DNA of 64,000 bases from Streptomyces aquilus (GTDB lineage: Bacteria; Actinomycetota; Actinomycetes; Streptomycetales; Streptomycetaceae). The notes beneath the pieces are model-generated. The model made no database searches, was not told the origin of the DNA, and saw nothing but the letters and a program-made list of their open reading frames with translations. The DNA lies in the NCBI RefSeq assembly GCF_003955715.1, contig NZ_CP034463.1, forward strand, positions 2,852,001 to 2,916,000. The letters run 5' to 3'. The position numbers and the translations under genes are program-made. Shown here in pieces: positions 53,351 through 62,646 of this stretch (position 1 is the stretch's first letter; each line of letters opens with the position of its first letter).

Positions 53351-53731
53351 TCACGCGTCGAACCGCGCCGCCTTCAGGTACTGCGGGTTCGGGTCCAGTG
53401 CGGCGGCCAGCCGGAAGTGGCGTTTGGCCTGGTCGGGGCGGGCCTGACGCTCATAGGTACGGGCGAGCGCGAAGTGCGCGAACGCGTTGTCCGGCTCGCG
53501 CTCCAGGACGATCGTGAACTCCAGCTCCGCGGGCCGCAGTTGGGCGGCCGCGAAGAAGGCACGCGCGCGCAGCAGGCGGGCGGCGGTGTTCTCGGGGTGC
53601 GCGGCGATCACCTGGTCGAGCAGCTTCACCGCGCCCTGCGGGTCCCGTGCGGCGAGCAACTGCTCGGCGGCACGGAAGTCGATCACATGCGTCTCCGGAG
53701 TACGTCCGGTCCAACCGCTGGTCTCGGGCAC
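53351..53731 (-). CDS. Tetratricopeptide repeat protein
   Basis: 126 residues with about three TPR units: AEQLLAARDPQGAVKLLDQVIAAHPENTAARLL, ARAFFAAAQLRPAELEFTIVLEREPDNAFAHFAL and ARTYERQARPDQAKRHFRLAAALDPNPQYL. TPRs mediate protein-protein contacts; no partner is indicated. It is convergent with the small membrane-protein gene and upstream of nothing obvious. Confidence 0.87.
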   Translation of the reverse strand: MPETSGWTGRTPETHVIDFRAAEQLLAARDPQGAVKLLDQVIAAHPENTAARLLRARAFFAAAQLRPAELEFTIVLEREPDNAFAHFALARTYERQARPDQAKRHFRLAAALDPNPQYLKAARFDA

Positions 53732-53781
53732 GGCAGAGTCCTTCCCTCACTGGAAGGGTTCAACGCCCGGACAGGCGGCCG

Positions 53782-54420
53782 CTATTCCTGAGGCCTCCGG
53801 GGCGAGCCCTCAGCCTCGTGGGGCGCGCGGGCTCTTCGTACGAGCTCGTCCCATACGTCCGCCACCCGTCGCCGCAGGTCTTCCAGGGGTACGTCGTTGT
53901 CGATGACGATGTCCGCGATCTCCCGGCGCTTCTCCCGCGTCGCCTGGGCGGCCATCCGCGCGCGTGCGTCGTCCTCGGTCATGCCGCGCAGCCTGACGAG
54001 GCGGTCGAGCTGGGTCTCCGGGGCCGCGTCGACGACGACCACGACGTCGTAGAGCGGGGCGAGGCCGTTCTCGGTGAGGAGCGGCACGTCATGGACGACG
54101 ACCGCGTCCTCGTCGGCGGCGGATTCGAGGGCGCGGGAGCGGGCGCCCACCAGGGGGTGCACGATCGAGTTCAGCACGGCGAGCTTCTCGGGGTCGGCGA
54201 ACACGATCGACCCGAGCCTGGGCCGGTCCAGGCTGCCGTCCTCGGCGAGCACACCGGCCCCGAAGGCCTCCACGACGGCGGCCAGCCCGGGCGTACCGGG
54301 CGCGACGACCTCCCGCGCGATACGGTCCGCGTCGATCAGCACGGCCCCCCGCTCCACGAGCAGCCGCGACACCTCACTCTTACCGGCACCGATCCCACCG
54401 GTCAGGCCCACCTTCAACAT
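53782..54420 (-). CDS. coaE: Dephospho-CoA kinase
   Basis: 212 residues from the ATG at 54420 ([22 protein letters not shown]-loop GGIGAGKS). Further CoaE marks are [46 protein letters not shown] and the lid/adenine region [21 protein letters not shown]. It catalyses the last step of coenzyme A synthesis, phosphorylating the 3'-hydroxyl of dephospho-CoA. It lies downstream of rpsA and the PAC2 gene, the usual Streptomyces order. Confidence 0.95.
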   Translation of the reverse strand: MLKVGLTGGIGAGKSEVSRLLVERGAVLIDADRIAREVVAPGTPGLAAVVEAFGAGVLAEDGSLDRPRLGSIVFADPEKLAVLNSIVHPLVGARSRALESAADEDAVVVHDVPLLTENGLAPLYDVVVVVDAAPETQLDRLVRLRGMTEDDARARMAAQATREKRREIADIVIDNDVPLEDLRRRVADVWDELVRRARAPHEAEGSPRRPQE

Positions 54421-54465
54421 GAGCCGCAGCTTAGGCGGTGCCGCTGACAACGCACCCCACTGGGC

Positions 54466-55404
54466 TCAGTTGTCGCCCTCCCGCTCCGCCAGGAAGCGCT
54501 CGAACTCGCGCCCGATCTCGTCGGCGGACGGGATGTCGGTGGACTCGGCGAGCATGTTGCCGCGGGTCTCGGCGCCCGCCGCCGCGTCGTACTGGTGCTC
54601 AAGGCCGTTCACGAGGGCCACGAGGTCCTCGTCGCCCTCCTGGATCTGACGGTCGATCTCGGTCTGCGTGCGGTGCGCGTCGGTGCGCAGCGCGTGCGCG
54701 ATGCCGGGCAGCACCAGACCGGTGGCCGCCGTGATGGCCTCCAGCACGGTCAGGGCCGCGTCCGGGTACGGGGAGCGCGCGATGTAGTGCGGGACGTGCG
54801 CGGCGACGCCCAGGACGTCGTGGCCGGCCTCCATGAGCCGGTACTCGACCAGCGACTCGGCGCTGCCGGGGACCTGCGCCTCGTCGAAGGGGCTGGTGTG
54901 GCCGGGCACGAGGTCGTTGCGGTTGCCGTGCGGGGTGAGGCCGACGGGGCGGGTGTGCGGGACGCCCATGGGGATGCCGTGGAAGTTCACCGAGAGGCGG
55001 ACGCCGAGCCGCTCCACGATCTGCTGGACGGCCGCCGCGAAGCGCTCCCACTCCACGTCCGGCTCGGGCCCCGACAGCAGCAGGAAGGGCGCCCCGGTGG
55101 CGTCCTGGACGAGTCGCACCTCGATCGAGGGGACCTCGTAGTCGGTCCAGCGGTCGCGCTTGAAGGTGAGCAGCGGACGGCGGGCGCGGTAGTCCACGAG
55201 CCGGTCGTGGTCGAAACGGGCCACGACCTGGTGGGGCAGCGAGTCGAGCACCCGGTCGACGATCTGGTCGCCGGTCTCGCCCGCGTCGATGTATCCGTCG
55301 AAGTGGTAGAGCATGACAAGGCCGGCCGACTCCTGGGCGAGCGCCATGTCGACGACGGCCAGGCCCTTCGGCTCCCATGCGTACAAACCCTGCGGATCAA
55401 GCAC
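54466..55404 (-). CDS. PAC2 family protein
   Basis: 312 residues from a GTG. It has the PAC2 (proteasome assembly chaperone 2-like) features: [67 protein letters not shown] and [31 protein letters not shown]. Actinobacterial homologues form trimers and may help degradation by the proteasome or other ATP-grasp-like systems; the role is not settled. It lies between rpsA and coaE. Confidence 0.87.
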   Translation of the reverse strand: MLDPQGLYAWEPKGLAVVDMALAQESAGLVMLYHFDGYIDAGETGDQIVDRVLDSLPHQVVARFDHDRLVDYRARRPLLTFKRDRWTDYEVPSIEVRLVQDATGAPFLLLSGPEPDVEWERFAAAVQQIVERLGVRLSVNFHGIPMGVPHTRPVGLTPHGNRNDLVPGHTSPFDEAQVPGSAESLVEYRLMEAGHDVLGVAAHVPHYIARSPYPDAALTVLEAITAATGLVLPGIAHALRTDAHRTQTEIDRQIQEGDEDLVALVNGLEHQYDAAAGAETRGNMLAESTDIPSADEIGREFERFLAEREGDN

Positions 55405-55548
55405 AGTGACCGCTCCTCCTCGTGTTCATACGCTTCAACGCCCCCTGAAGCAGGGGCATTCCCACCGGCAGAGCTGATCAGCCATCTCTTACGGCGTTTT
55501 CGTGCGCCGCTCCACCGTGTCACGAGGGATACCGAAGGCCGGGCACGG

Positions 55549-55584
55549 CTGAGGGGCCGCACCTCGGAAGGTACGGCCCCTCAG
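55549..55584 (-). terminator. rpsA terminator hairpin
   Basis: A 16-base stem with one mismatch (CTGAGGGGCCGCACCT against AGGTACGGCCCCTCAG) around a short loop lies 26 bases after the rpsA stop on the minus strand. It would end the rpsA transcript before the PAC2 gene. Confidence 0.8.
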
Positions 55585-55609
55585 TCAGGAGCTAGTGCTC
55601 AGTGAGCGT

Positions 55610-57106
55610 TCAGCTCTGGCCACCGGCGAGCTTCTCGCGAAGCGCGGCGAGCGCCTCGTCGGAAGCCAGCGCGCCGGAGGTGTCCGCACCCTCGGAGGAG
55701 TACGAACCGCCACCCGCGGCCGGAGCCGCACCGGCGGCGTCGCCACCCTCGGCGGCAGCGGCAGCGTCGGCCTCGCGGCTCTTGATGACCTGCTGCTGGT
55801 GCTGCTCGAAGCGGGTCTGCGCCTCGGCGTACTGGCGCTCCCACTCCTCACGCTGCTTCTCGTAGCCCTCGAGCCAGTCGTTGGTCTCGGGGTCGAAGCC
55901 CTCGGGGTAGATGTAGTTGCCCTGGTCGTCGTACGAGGCAGCCATGCCGTACAGGGTCGGGTCGAACTCGACCGAGGCCGGGTCGGCACCGAAGGACTCG
56001 TTGGCCTGCTTCAGCGAGAGGCTGATGCGACGACGCTCGAGGTCGATGTCGATGACCTTGACGAAGATCTCGTCGTTGACCTGGACGACCTGCTCCGGGA
56101 TCTCCACGTGGCGCTCGGCCAGCTCGGAGATGTGGACCAGACCCTCGATGCCCTCGTCCACGCGGACGAACGCACCGAACGGAACCAGCTTCGTGACCTT
56201 ACCCGGGACGACCTGGCCGATCTGGTGGGTCCGGGCGAACTGCTGCCACGGGTCCTCCTGCGTCGCCTTCAGCGACAGGGAGACACGCTCGCGGTCCATG
56301 TCGACGTCGAGGACCTCGACGGTGACTTCCTGGCCGACCTCGACAACCTCGGACGGGTGGTCGATGTGCTTCCAGGACAGCTCGGAGACGTGGACCAGAC
56401 CGTCGACGCCACCCAGGTCCACGAAGGCACCGAAGTTGACGATCGAGGAGACCACACCGGAACGGACCTGACCCTTCTGGAGGGTCGTGAGGAACGTCTG
56501 GCGGACCTCGGACTGGGTCTGCTCCAGCCAGGCACGGCGGGACAGGACCACGTTGTTGCGGTTCTTGTCCAGCTCGATGATCTTCGCCTCGAGCTCCTTG
56601 CCCACGTAGGGCTGGAGGTCGCGGACACGGCGCATCTCGACCAGGGAGGCCGGGAGGAAGCCGCGGAGGCCGATGTCGAGGATGAGACCACCCTTGACGA
56701 CCTCGATGACGGTACCGGTGACGATGCCGTCCTCTTCCTTGATCTTCTCGATGGTGCCCCAGGCACGCTCGTACTGGGCGCGCTTCTTCGAGAGGATCAG
56801 GCGGCCTTCCTTGTCTTCCTTCTGGAGAACAAGGGCTTCGATCTCGTCACCGACGGCGACGACCTCGTTGGGGTCGACGTCGTGCTTGATCGAGAGCTCG
56901 CGGCTCGGGATGACACCTTCGGTCTTGTAACCGATGTCGAGCAGGACCTCGTCCCGGTCGACCTTCACGATGACGCCGTCGACGATGTCGCCGTCGTTGA
57001 AGTACTTGATCGTCTCGTCGATCGCGGCGAGGAAGGCTTCCTCGTTACCGATGTCGTTGACCGCAACCTGCGGGGTGGTGGCGGTGGTCTCGGTGCTGCT
57101 CGTCAT
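55610..57106 (-). CDS. rpsA: 30S ribosomal protein S1
   Basis: 498 residues from the ATG at 57106. Four S1 RNA-binding repeats are visible: GDIVDGVIVKVDRDEVLLDIGYKTEGVIP, GTVIEVVKGGLILDIGLRGFLPASL, RSGVVSSIVNFGAFVDLGGVDGLVHVSEL and PGKVTKLVPFGAFVRVDEGIEGLVHISEL. An acidic, Ala/Gly-rich tail of about 90 residues follows. Four repeats instead of the six of E. coli S1 is the actinobacterial form. S1 helps 30S subunits unfold and bind mRNA. The codon choice is very biased, as expected for a highly expressed gene, and a promoter and long leader precede it. Confidence 0.97.
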   Translation of the reverse strand: MTSSTETTATTPQVAVNDIGNEEAFLAAIDETIKYFNDGDIVDGVIVKVDRDEVLLDIGYKTEGVIPSRELSIKHDVDPNEVVAVGDEIEALVLQKEDKEGRLILSKKRAQYERAWGTIEKIKEEDGIVTGTVIEVVKGGLILDIGLRGFLPASLVEMRRVRDLQPYVGKELEAKIIELDKNRNNVVLSRRAWLEQTQSEVRQTFLTTLQKGQVRSGVVSSIVNFGAFVDLGGVDGLVHVSELSWKHIDHPSEVVEVGQEVTVEVLDVDMDRERVSLSLKATQEDPWQQFARTHQIGQVVPGKVTKLVPFGAFVRVDEGIEGLVHISELAERHVEIPEQVVQVNDEIFVKVIDIDLERRRISLSLKQANESFGADPASVEFDPTLYGMAASYDDQGNYIYPEGFDPETNDWLEGYEKQREEWERQYAEAQTRFEQHQQQVIKSREADAAAAAEGGDAAGAAPAAGGGSYSSEGADTSGALASDEALAALREKLAGGQS

Positions 57107-57475
57107 GTGGGAAAGGGCTCCGGTTACGGACAGAAAGTCGTAGGTACTGCTACGCCGGGAGCCCGTATCGCTCTGATGAAGCCGGACAGCCAAGGAAGCG
57201 CCAAACCAGAAACTGGTGATGGCGCCTCGACAACCGAGGGGACATACAACAGATGCGAGCGCAGCCTGCTACGTCTGAGGTGCGCAGGCCCGCAGCGCAA
57301 CTTGTAGCATACGGGGGCAGCCGGGCAGGGTCAATGCGCGAAGGCGCACACCCGGGGCGGATCGCCGCATACCCGGCACAAGAACTGTCTCTGGAGGCCA
57401 CGCAGGCCTGAGACACCTCTTCCGTGACACCCGTGGGGACGGGTTGGAGGGAAGAGTACGACGAGGGAGCCGATC
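57107..57475. other. rpsA leader and divergent intergenic region
   Basis: About 190 bases between the inferred rpsA start point and its ATG form an untranslated leader. The remaining bases lead to the divergent methyltransferase gene. No additional gene is visible. The leader could carry an S1-binding autoregulatory structure, but I see no dominant hairpin by eye. Confidence 0.5.
57306..57334 (-). promoter_or_regulatory. Sigma-70 (HrdB-type) promoter of rpsA
   Basis: On the minus strand, TTGACC (57329-57334) and TATGCT (57306-57311) are separated by exactly 17 bases, close to the HrdB consensus. Transcription would start near 57299, giving a leader of about 190 bases. Confidence 0.8.
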
Positions 57476-57610
57476 ATCCAAGAGCCCACTTCTTCCGAGT
57501 CCGCCTCCGCGTCCGACGTCGAGCCGGAGGCCACGCGGCGCGACGCGGGAGCCGCCGAGAGCTCCCGGGCCAACCGGGGCTGGTGGGACCGGAACGCCGA
57601 CGAGTACCAG

Positions 57611-58318
57611 GTGGAACACGGCACGTTCCTCGGCGACGATCGCTTCGTGTGGGGCCCCGAGGGCCTGGACGAGGTGGAGGCCGAGCTGCTCGGCCCGCCG
57701 GAGGAGCTCAAGGACCGGCGCGTCCTGGAGATCGGCGCCGGCGCGGCCCAGTGCTCGCGCTGGCTGGATGCGCAGGGCGCCCGCCCGGTCGCGCTCGACA
57801 TCTCGCACCGCCAGCTCCAGCACGCCCTGCGCATCGGCGGCTCCTTCCCCCTGGTCTGCGCCGACGCCGGCGCCCTCCCCTTCGCGGACGCCTCCTTCGA
57901 CCTGGCCTGCTCGGCGTACGGCGCGCTCCCCTTTGTCGCCGACCCGGTGCGGGTCCTGACGGAGGTGCGCCGGGTCCTGCGCCCGGGCGGCCGCTTCGTC
58001 TTCTCGGTGACCCACCCGATCCGCTGGGCGTTCCCGGACGAGCCGGGCCCGGAGGGGCTGTCGGTGTCCGCCTCCTACTTCGACCGCACGCCGTACGTCG
58101 AGCAGGACGAGCAGGGCCGCGCGGTGTACGTCGAGCACCACAGGACGATCGGCGACCGGGTGCGGGACATCGCGGCGTCGGGCTTCCGTCTCGTGGATCT
58201 CGTCGAGCCGGAGTGGCCGGCCTGGAACTCCTCGGAGTGGGGCGGCTGGTCGCCGCTGCGCGGGAACATGATCCCGGGGACGGCGATCTTCGTGTGCGAG
58301 CGGGACGACAGGGGCTGA
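57611..58318 (+). CDS. Class I SAM-dependent methyltransferase, start uncertain
   Basis: 235 residues from the first canonical start, a GTG at 57611. The SAM-binding motif is RVLEIGAGAAQCSRWLDAQG, then PVALDISHRQL, CADAGALPFADASFDLACSAYGALPF and VLRPGGRFVFSVTHPI. The frame upstream back to about 57476 also reads as protein (EPEATRRDAGAAESSRANRGW, WDRNADEY) but contains no ATG, GTG or TTG. An ATC at 57476 sits seven bases after GAGGGAG and could be a rare start. Substrate unknown. Convergent with the next gene. Confidence 0.85.
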   Translation: MEHGTFLGDDRFVWGPEGLDEVEAELLGPPEELKDRRVLEIGAGAAQCSRWLDAQGARPVALDISHRQLQHALRIGGSFPLVCADAGALPFADASFDLACSAYGALPFVADPVRVLTEVRRVLRPGGRFVFSVTHPIRWAFPDEPGPEGLSVSASYFDRTPYVEQDEQGRAVYVEHHRTIGDRVRDIAASGFRLVDLVEPEWPAWNSSEWGGWSPLRGNMIPGTAIFVCERDDRG

Positions 58319-58324
58319 GGTCTC

Positions 58325-58804
58325 TCAGTCCGGCAGGTCGGTCTCGGGGCCGGCGGTGGGGTCCGCGGCCAGCCACCGGGACACGATCCCCTCGACGGCC
58401 CGCTGGCCGCCGCGCTGCTTGATCAGCCCCTCCTTGGCGGCACCCCGGACGAGGACCGTGCTGCCCGCGCCGTCGGCCGCGGTGACGGTGAGCGTGACGA
58501 CGGCCGGGTTCATCCCACCGAATCCGGTCCCCATCACCGCGCGGACGGCATGGCCGCCGTCCGGCAGGGCGACGACGGCCAACGGCGGCACACAGCCCAC
58601 CACCATCTGCTCCGCCAGCGCCAGCGCCGCCTCCGGGGCCAGGCCGGTGCCGAGGCGGATCTCCAGCACGTCCTTTTTCAGCCTCCCGGCCACAAGGCGG
58701 GTGAGCTTTCCCTGTGCGCCCACGGCCTGCGCGGCGGCACCCAGATGGTGGGCGAGCGTCGCGTCCTCGTCGGGCAGTGGCATGTCTTCGTCAGGCACTG
58801 GCAT
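58325..58804 (-). CDS. Hypothetical cytosolic protein
   Basis: 159 residues from an ATG. It starts MPVPDEDMPLPDEDATLAHHLGAAAQAVG, has a coherent alpha/beta body (KKDVLEIRLGTGLAPEAALALAEQMVV, VVALPDGGHAVRAVMGTGF, LVRGAAKEGLIKQRG) and no membrane helix. I do not recognise the family. The start lies 17-36 bases from the divergent HrpB gene, so they share a control region. Confidence 0.6.
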   Translation of the reverse strand: MPVPDEDMPLPDEDATLAHHLGAAAQAVGAQGKLTRLVAGRLKKDVLEIRLGTGLAPEAALALAEQMVVGCVPPLAVVALPDGGHAVRAVMGTGFGGMNPAVVTLTVTAADGAGSTVLVRGAAKEGLIKQRGGQRAVEGIVSRWLAADPTAGPETDLPD

Positions 58805-58839
58805 GCGGTGACAATAGCCGCGTGCCCGAGACTGGACGG

Positions 58840-61356
58840 GTGATCCGCAGCGATGCTCTCGACCGGTTGCCCGTACGTTCCGCCCTGCCCGACCTGTGCG
58901 CGGCGCTCGACGACCACGGCACCGCCGTCCTCGTCGCGCCGCCCGGCACCGGCAAGACGACCCTGGTGCCACTGGCCCTGGCGGGTCTCCTGGACGCCGG
59001 CGCCCCCGCGCGGCGTGTGCTCGTGGCCGAACCGCGGCGCATCGCCGCCCGCGCCGCCGCCCGGCGGATGGCGTGGCTGCTCGGCGAGAAGGCCGGGGAG
59101 AGCGTCGGGTACACCGTGCGCGGCGAGCGGGTCGTCGGGCGGCACACGCGCGTGGAGGTCGTCACGACCGGGGTGCTGCTCCAGCGGTTGCAGCGCGACC
59201 AGGAGCTGCCCGGCGTGGACGTCGTGATCCTCGACGAGTGCCACGAACGGCACCTGGACGCGGACACGTCCGCCGCCTTCCTGTGGGACGTACGCCAGAC
59301 CCTGCGGCCGGAGCTGCGGCTGGTGGCGGCGTCGGCGACGACGGACGCCGAGGGCTGGGCGCGGCTGCTGGGCGGGGCGCCGGTCGTCGAGGCGGCGGGG
59401 GTCTCGCATCCGGTGGAGGTGGTGTGGGCGCCGCCGGTACGGCCGGTGCGGCCGCCGCACGGGATGCGGGTCGATCCGGCGCTGCTGGCGCATGTGGCGT
59501 CGGTGGTGCGGCGGGCGCTGGCCGAGCGGGCGGGGGACGTGCTGTGCTTCCTGCCGGGCGTCGGGGAGATCGCGCGGGTGGCCGGGCAGCTCGGCGGCCT
59601 GGGGGATGTCGAGGTGCTCCAGGTGCACGGGCGGGCTCCGGCGGCCGTGCAGGACGCGGTGCTGGCTCCCGCGGAGCGGCGGCGAGTGGTGCTGGCGACG
59701 TCCGTCGCCGAGTCCTCGCTGACGGTGCCCGGGGTGCGGGTGGTCGTCGACTCCGGGCTGGCCCGGGAGCCTCGGGTGGATCACGCGCGCGGGTTGAGCG
59801 CGCTGACGACCGTGCGGGCCTCGCGGGCTGCCGGGCGGCAGCGGGCGGGGCGGGCCGGGCGGGAGGCGCCGGGGGCGGTGTACCGGTGCTGGGCGGAGGC
59901 CGAGGACACGCGTCTGCCGCTGTTCCCGTCGCCGGAGATCAAGGTGGCCGACCTGACGGCGTTCGCGCTCCAGGTGGCCTGCTGGGGCGATCCCGACGCG
60001 TCCGGGCTGGCGTTGCCGGATCCGCCGCCCGGTGGGGCGATGGCGGCGGCGCGGGCCGCGCTCGTGGCGGTCGAGGCGGTGGACTCCGCCGGGCGGGCCA
60101 CGGAGCGGGGGGTGCGGTTGGCTCGACTGGGCTTGCATCCGCGGCTGGGGCGGGCGTTGCTGGACGCGCCGGGCGACGCGGCCGAGGTGGTGGCGCTGCT
60201 GTCGGAGGACGTACCGCGGGAGTACGGCGACGATCTCGCGGCGGCTCTTCGGGCCGCACGGCGTGGGGGTGACGCCTATGCGGGGCGGTGGCGCACGGAG
60301 GTACGGCGGCTGCGGGCCGTCTCCACGGCCGATGCCGCGAACGGCGCGGAAGAGGCTGCCGCCGGGCAACGGCGCACCGGCGGCGATGAGCGGCTGGTCG
60401 GCGTTGTCGCCGCCCTCGCCTTCCCCGAGCGGGTCGCAAAAGCCGACGGAGGCTCCTATCTCATGGCCTCCGGTACGCGGGCCGAATTGCCGGAGGCTTC
60501 CGCGTTGCGCGGGGCGCCCTGGATCGCCGTGGCCGTCGCCGATCGGCCCGTCGGGAAGGGGCACGCGCGCGTGCAGCTCGCGGCGGTTGTCGACGAGGAC
60601 ACGGCGCGGTCGGCCGCGGCCTCGATGTACGCCGCGGCGCAGGAGGTGCACTGGGCCGACGGGGACGTCGTCGCGCGGCGCGTCGAGCGGCTCGGGGCGA
60701 TCGAGCTGGCCTCACGGCCGTTGAAGGACGCCGACGCCACCCTCGTACGCGAGGCGCTTCTCGAAGGGTTGCGGCAGGAGGGGTTCGGGTTGTTGCGCTG
60801 GTCGCCGGAGGCCGGCGTCCTGCGGCAGCGGCTCGCCTTTCTGCGGCTGCGTGTCGGCGATCCTTGGCCTGATGTCTCCGACGACGCGCTCCACGCGCGC
60901 GTGGACGAGTGGTTGGAGCCGGAACTCGGGCGGGCGCGGCGGCGGGCCGATCTGGCGCGCATCGATGCCGGGGCGGGGTTGAACCGGCTGCTTCCCTGGG
61001 CCTCGGGTGAGGCGGGGCGGCTCGACGAGCTCGCGCCCGAGCGGATCGCGGTGCCGAGCGGGTCCAGGATCCGGATCGACTACTCCGAACCCGAACAGCC
61101 GGTTCTCGCCGTCAAGTTGCAGGAGATGTTCGGGCTGCGGGAGTCGCCGCGGGTCGCCGGGGTGCCGCTGCTCGTCCATCTCCTCTCCCCCGCCGGGCGG
61201 CCCGCGGCCGTCACCGCCGACCTCGCCTCCTTCTGGAAGGACGGCTACAACGGCGTACGGGCTGAGTTGCGCGGCCGGTATCCGAAGCATCCGTGGCCGG
61301 AGGACCCGGCGACCGCCGAGCCGACGCGCCACACCAACGCACGCCTCAGGCGGTGA
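58840..61356 (+). CDS. hrpB: ATP-dependent helicase HrpB
   Basis: 838 residues from the GTG at 58840; a GTG at 58822 is possible. DEAH helicase motifs: APPGTGKTTLVPLAL (Walker A), DECHERHLD, AASATTDAEGW, LATSVAESSLTVPGVRVVVDSGLAR and AGRQRAGRAGREAPGAVYR. The HrpB-specific C-terminal part is present (SGEAGRLDELAPERIAVPSG, ILAVKLQEMFGL-like LAVKLQEMFGLRESPRV, FWKDGYNGVRAELRGRYPKHPWPEDP). DEAH/RHA-type RNA helicase of uncertain bacterial role. Its last bases overlap the convergent DUF3068 gene by about 11 bases. Confidence 0.92.
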   Translation: MIRSDALDRLPVRSALPDLCAALDDHGTAVLVAPPGTGKTTLVPLALAGLLDAGAPARRVLVAEPRRIAARAAARRMAWLLGEKAGESVGYTVRGERVVGRHTRVEVVTTGVLLQRLQRDQELPGVDVVILDECHERHLDADTSAAFLWDVRQTLRPELRLVAASATTDAEGWARLLGGAPVVEAAGVSHPVEVVWAPPVRPVRPPHGMRVDPALLAHVASVVRRALAERAGDVLCFLPGVGEIARVAGQLGGLGDVEVLQVHGRAPAAVQDAVLAPAERRRVVLATSVAESSLTVPGVRVVVDSGLAREPRVDHARGLSALTTVRASRAAGRQRAGRAGREAPGAVYRCWAEAEDTRLPLFPSPEIKVADLTAFALQVACWGDPDASGLALPDPPPGGAMAAARAALVAVEAVDSAGRATERGVRLARLGLHPRLGRALLDAPGDAAEVVALLSEDVPREYGDDLAAALRAARRGGDAYAGRWRTEVRRLRAVSTADAANGAEEAAAGQRRTGGDERLVGVVAALAFPERVAKADGGSYLMASGTRAELPEASALRGAPWIAVAVADRPVGKGHARVQLAAVVDEDTARSAAASMYAAAQEVHWADGDVVARRVERLGAIELASRPLKDADATLVREALLEGLRQEGFGLLRWSPEAGVLRQRLAFLRLRVGDPWPDVSDDALHARVDEWLEPELGRARRRADLARIDAGAGLNRLLPWASGEAGRLDELAPERIAVPSGSRIRIDYSEPEQPVLAVKLQEMFGLRESPRVAGVPLLVHLLSPAGRPAAVTADLASFWKDGYNGVRAELRGRYPKHPWPEDPATAEPTRHTNARLRR

Positions 61357-62335
61357 CCGGTTCCGGTTCGTCGGCGGTCGTGGGCACGGGGTCGTCCGGG
61401 CGGCGGCTGCGGGCCTCCAGCCACAGGGAGAGGGCGAGGAGCAGGACTCCGAGGGTGAGGAAGCCCCAGGGGAGGTACGTCGTCATCAGCAGGACCAGCA
61501 GGCGGTTGGACTTGACCAGATCGACCGTGTGCTCGATGTAGTCCTCGCGCATCTTCACGTGCCCGGCGAACGCCGTGACCTTCTCGCGGTCGCCCAGGAG
61601 GGTGCCGCCCCGGAGTTCCTCCTTGTGGATCTCCTCGCCGTAGACGGGGGCGCCGGTGACGGGCTCGACCCAGAACTTGCGGACCGTGGTGTACCAGCGG
61701 GTCATGCCGGTCTTGGCGATCTGCTCGGGGGTGATGCCGGCGACGGGCAGCTTCTTGGGGAACTTCACCTGGGTCCAGGGGATGGTCTGCTCGAAGTAGT
61801 AGACCTCCAGGCCGCGGAAGTTCTGCGTCCCCTTGTAGTGGATGGGGTTGCTGGTGCGGGTCTGCGCGTCGAAGTACTCGTAGTCCCGTTTCTCCGTCCG
61901 GAAGGGCCACTTGAACTCGATGCCCTCGCGTTTGACCGGGTCGCCGTCGACCATCTCGCCGGTGGCGTGGACGGGGTCCTGGCTGTGGGCGTCGAAGATG
62001 TAGCGCTCGGGGATGTAGGCGACCATCTTGCCGTCGGGGTCCTGGGCGTACGACAGGCTGTCCCAGACGACCACGTCCCGGCCGAGCGTCTTCTCGATCT
62101 TCTCCGAGGCCTCCACGTTGCCCTTGAGGGTCTGCACGATGGTGATCTTGGAGACCTTCTTCTCCTGGAGGGAGTTGTCGACGAGGGTGGCGTCCTTGGC
62201 CTCCAGGACCATGTCCTGGTACTGGTTCGCCGGTATCTTCGCCAGGCGCGGGAAGGCGTACCAGCGCAGCAGCGGGGACAGTGCCGCGAAGAACACGGCG
62301 AGGGCGAGCAGGATCAGGCTGGCCTTGCGGCGCAT
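61346..62335 (-). CDS. DUF3068 family membrane protein (PorA-like)
   Basis: 329 residues. One helix at each end: SLILLALAVFFAALSPLL near the N-terminus and LLVLLMTTYLPWGFLTLGVLLLALSLW near the C-terminus, with a large extracytoplasmic domain between them (LRGGTLLGDREKVTAF, FRGLEVYYFEQTIPWTQV). This layout is that of actinobacterial DUF3068 proteins, which are related to porin PorA of mycobacteria by name. Biochemical role unknown. Confidence 0.87.
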   Translation of the reverse strand: MRRKASLILLALAVFFAALSPLLRWYAFPRLAKIPANQYQDMVLEAKDATLVDNSLQEKKVSKITIVQTLKGNVEASEKIEKTLGRDVVVWDSLSYAQDPDGKMVAYIPERYIFDAHSQDPVHATGEMVDGDPVKREGIEFKWPFRTEKRDYEYFDAQTRTSNPIHYKGTQNFRGLEVYYFEQTIPWTQVKFPKKLPVAGITPEQIAKTGMTRWYTTVRKFWVEPVTGAPVYGEEIHKEELRGGTLLGDREKVTAFAGHVKMREDYIEHTVDLVKSNRLLVLLMTTYLPWGFLTLGVLLLALSLWLEARSRRPDDPVPTTADEPEPVTA

Positions 62336-62356
62336 CTCGGCCTCCCTCCCGGGCGG

Positions 62357-62491
62357 TTACGGGTGTGACGGCACGGTCGTGAGCAGCGGCTTCGGCGATG
62401 TTTCGCCGGTCGGCGAGCCCATCGCGGTGATCGTGAACACCAGCGCGAGCGCGACGGCCAGGCCGATCGCGGCGGCGATGAGGGCACGCAT
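62357..62491 (-). CDS. SPW_0924-type small membrane peptide
   Basis: 44 residues: MRALIAAAIGLAVALALV at the N-terminus is a single membrane helix, followed by GSPTGETSPKPLLTTVPSHP. The ATG at 62491 has GGGAGG upstream. The sequence matches what I recall of the SPW_0924 family, short peptides widely conserved in Streptomyces next to DUF3068 genes. It ends 21 bases before the DUF3068 start, so the two are probably co-transcribed. Function unknown. Confidence 0.82.
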   Translation of the reverse strand: MRALIAAAIGLAVALALVFTITAMGSPTGETSPKPLLTTVPSHP

Positions 62492-62590
62492 GACGGCCTC
62501 CCGACCGGACCCCGTGAGCCCGGAACTGATACATCGTCAGGTCCGGCACCGTAGCAACGGGCGGCCGAGATGAGAACACGTCGCACACGA

Positions 62591-62622
62591 CGACGGCGCC
62601 CTTCCGGAGAAGGACGCCGTCG
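62591..62622 (-). terminator. Terminator hairpin after the transglycosylase gene
   Basis: A 14-base stem with one mismatch (CGACGGCGCCCTTC against GAAGGACGCCGTCG) and a four-base loop lies just after the transglycosylase stop on the minus strand. Confidence 0.7.
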
Positions 62623-62646
62623 ACGTCGTACGGGAAGTACGCGAAC

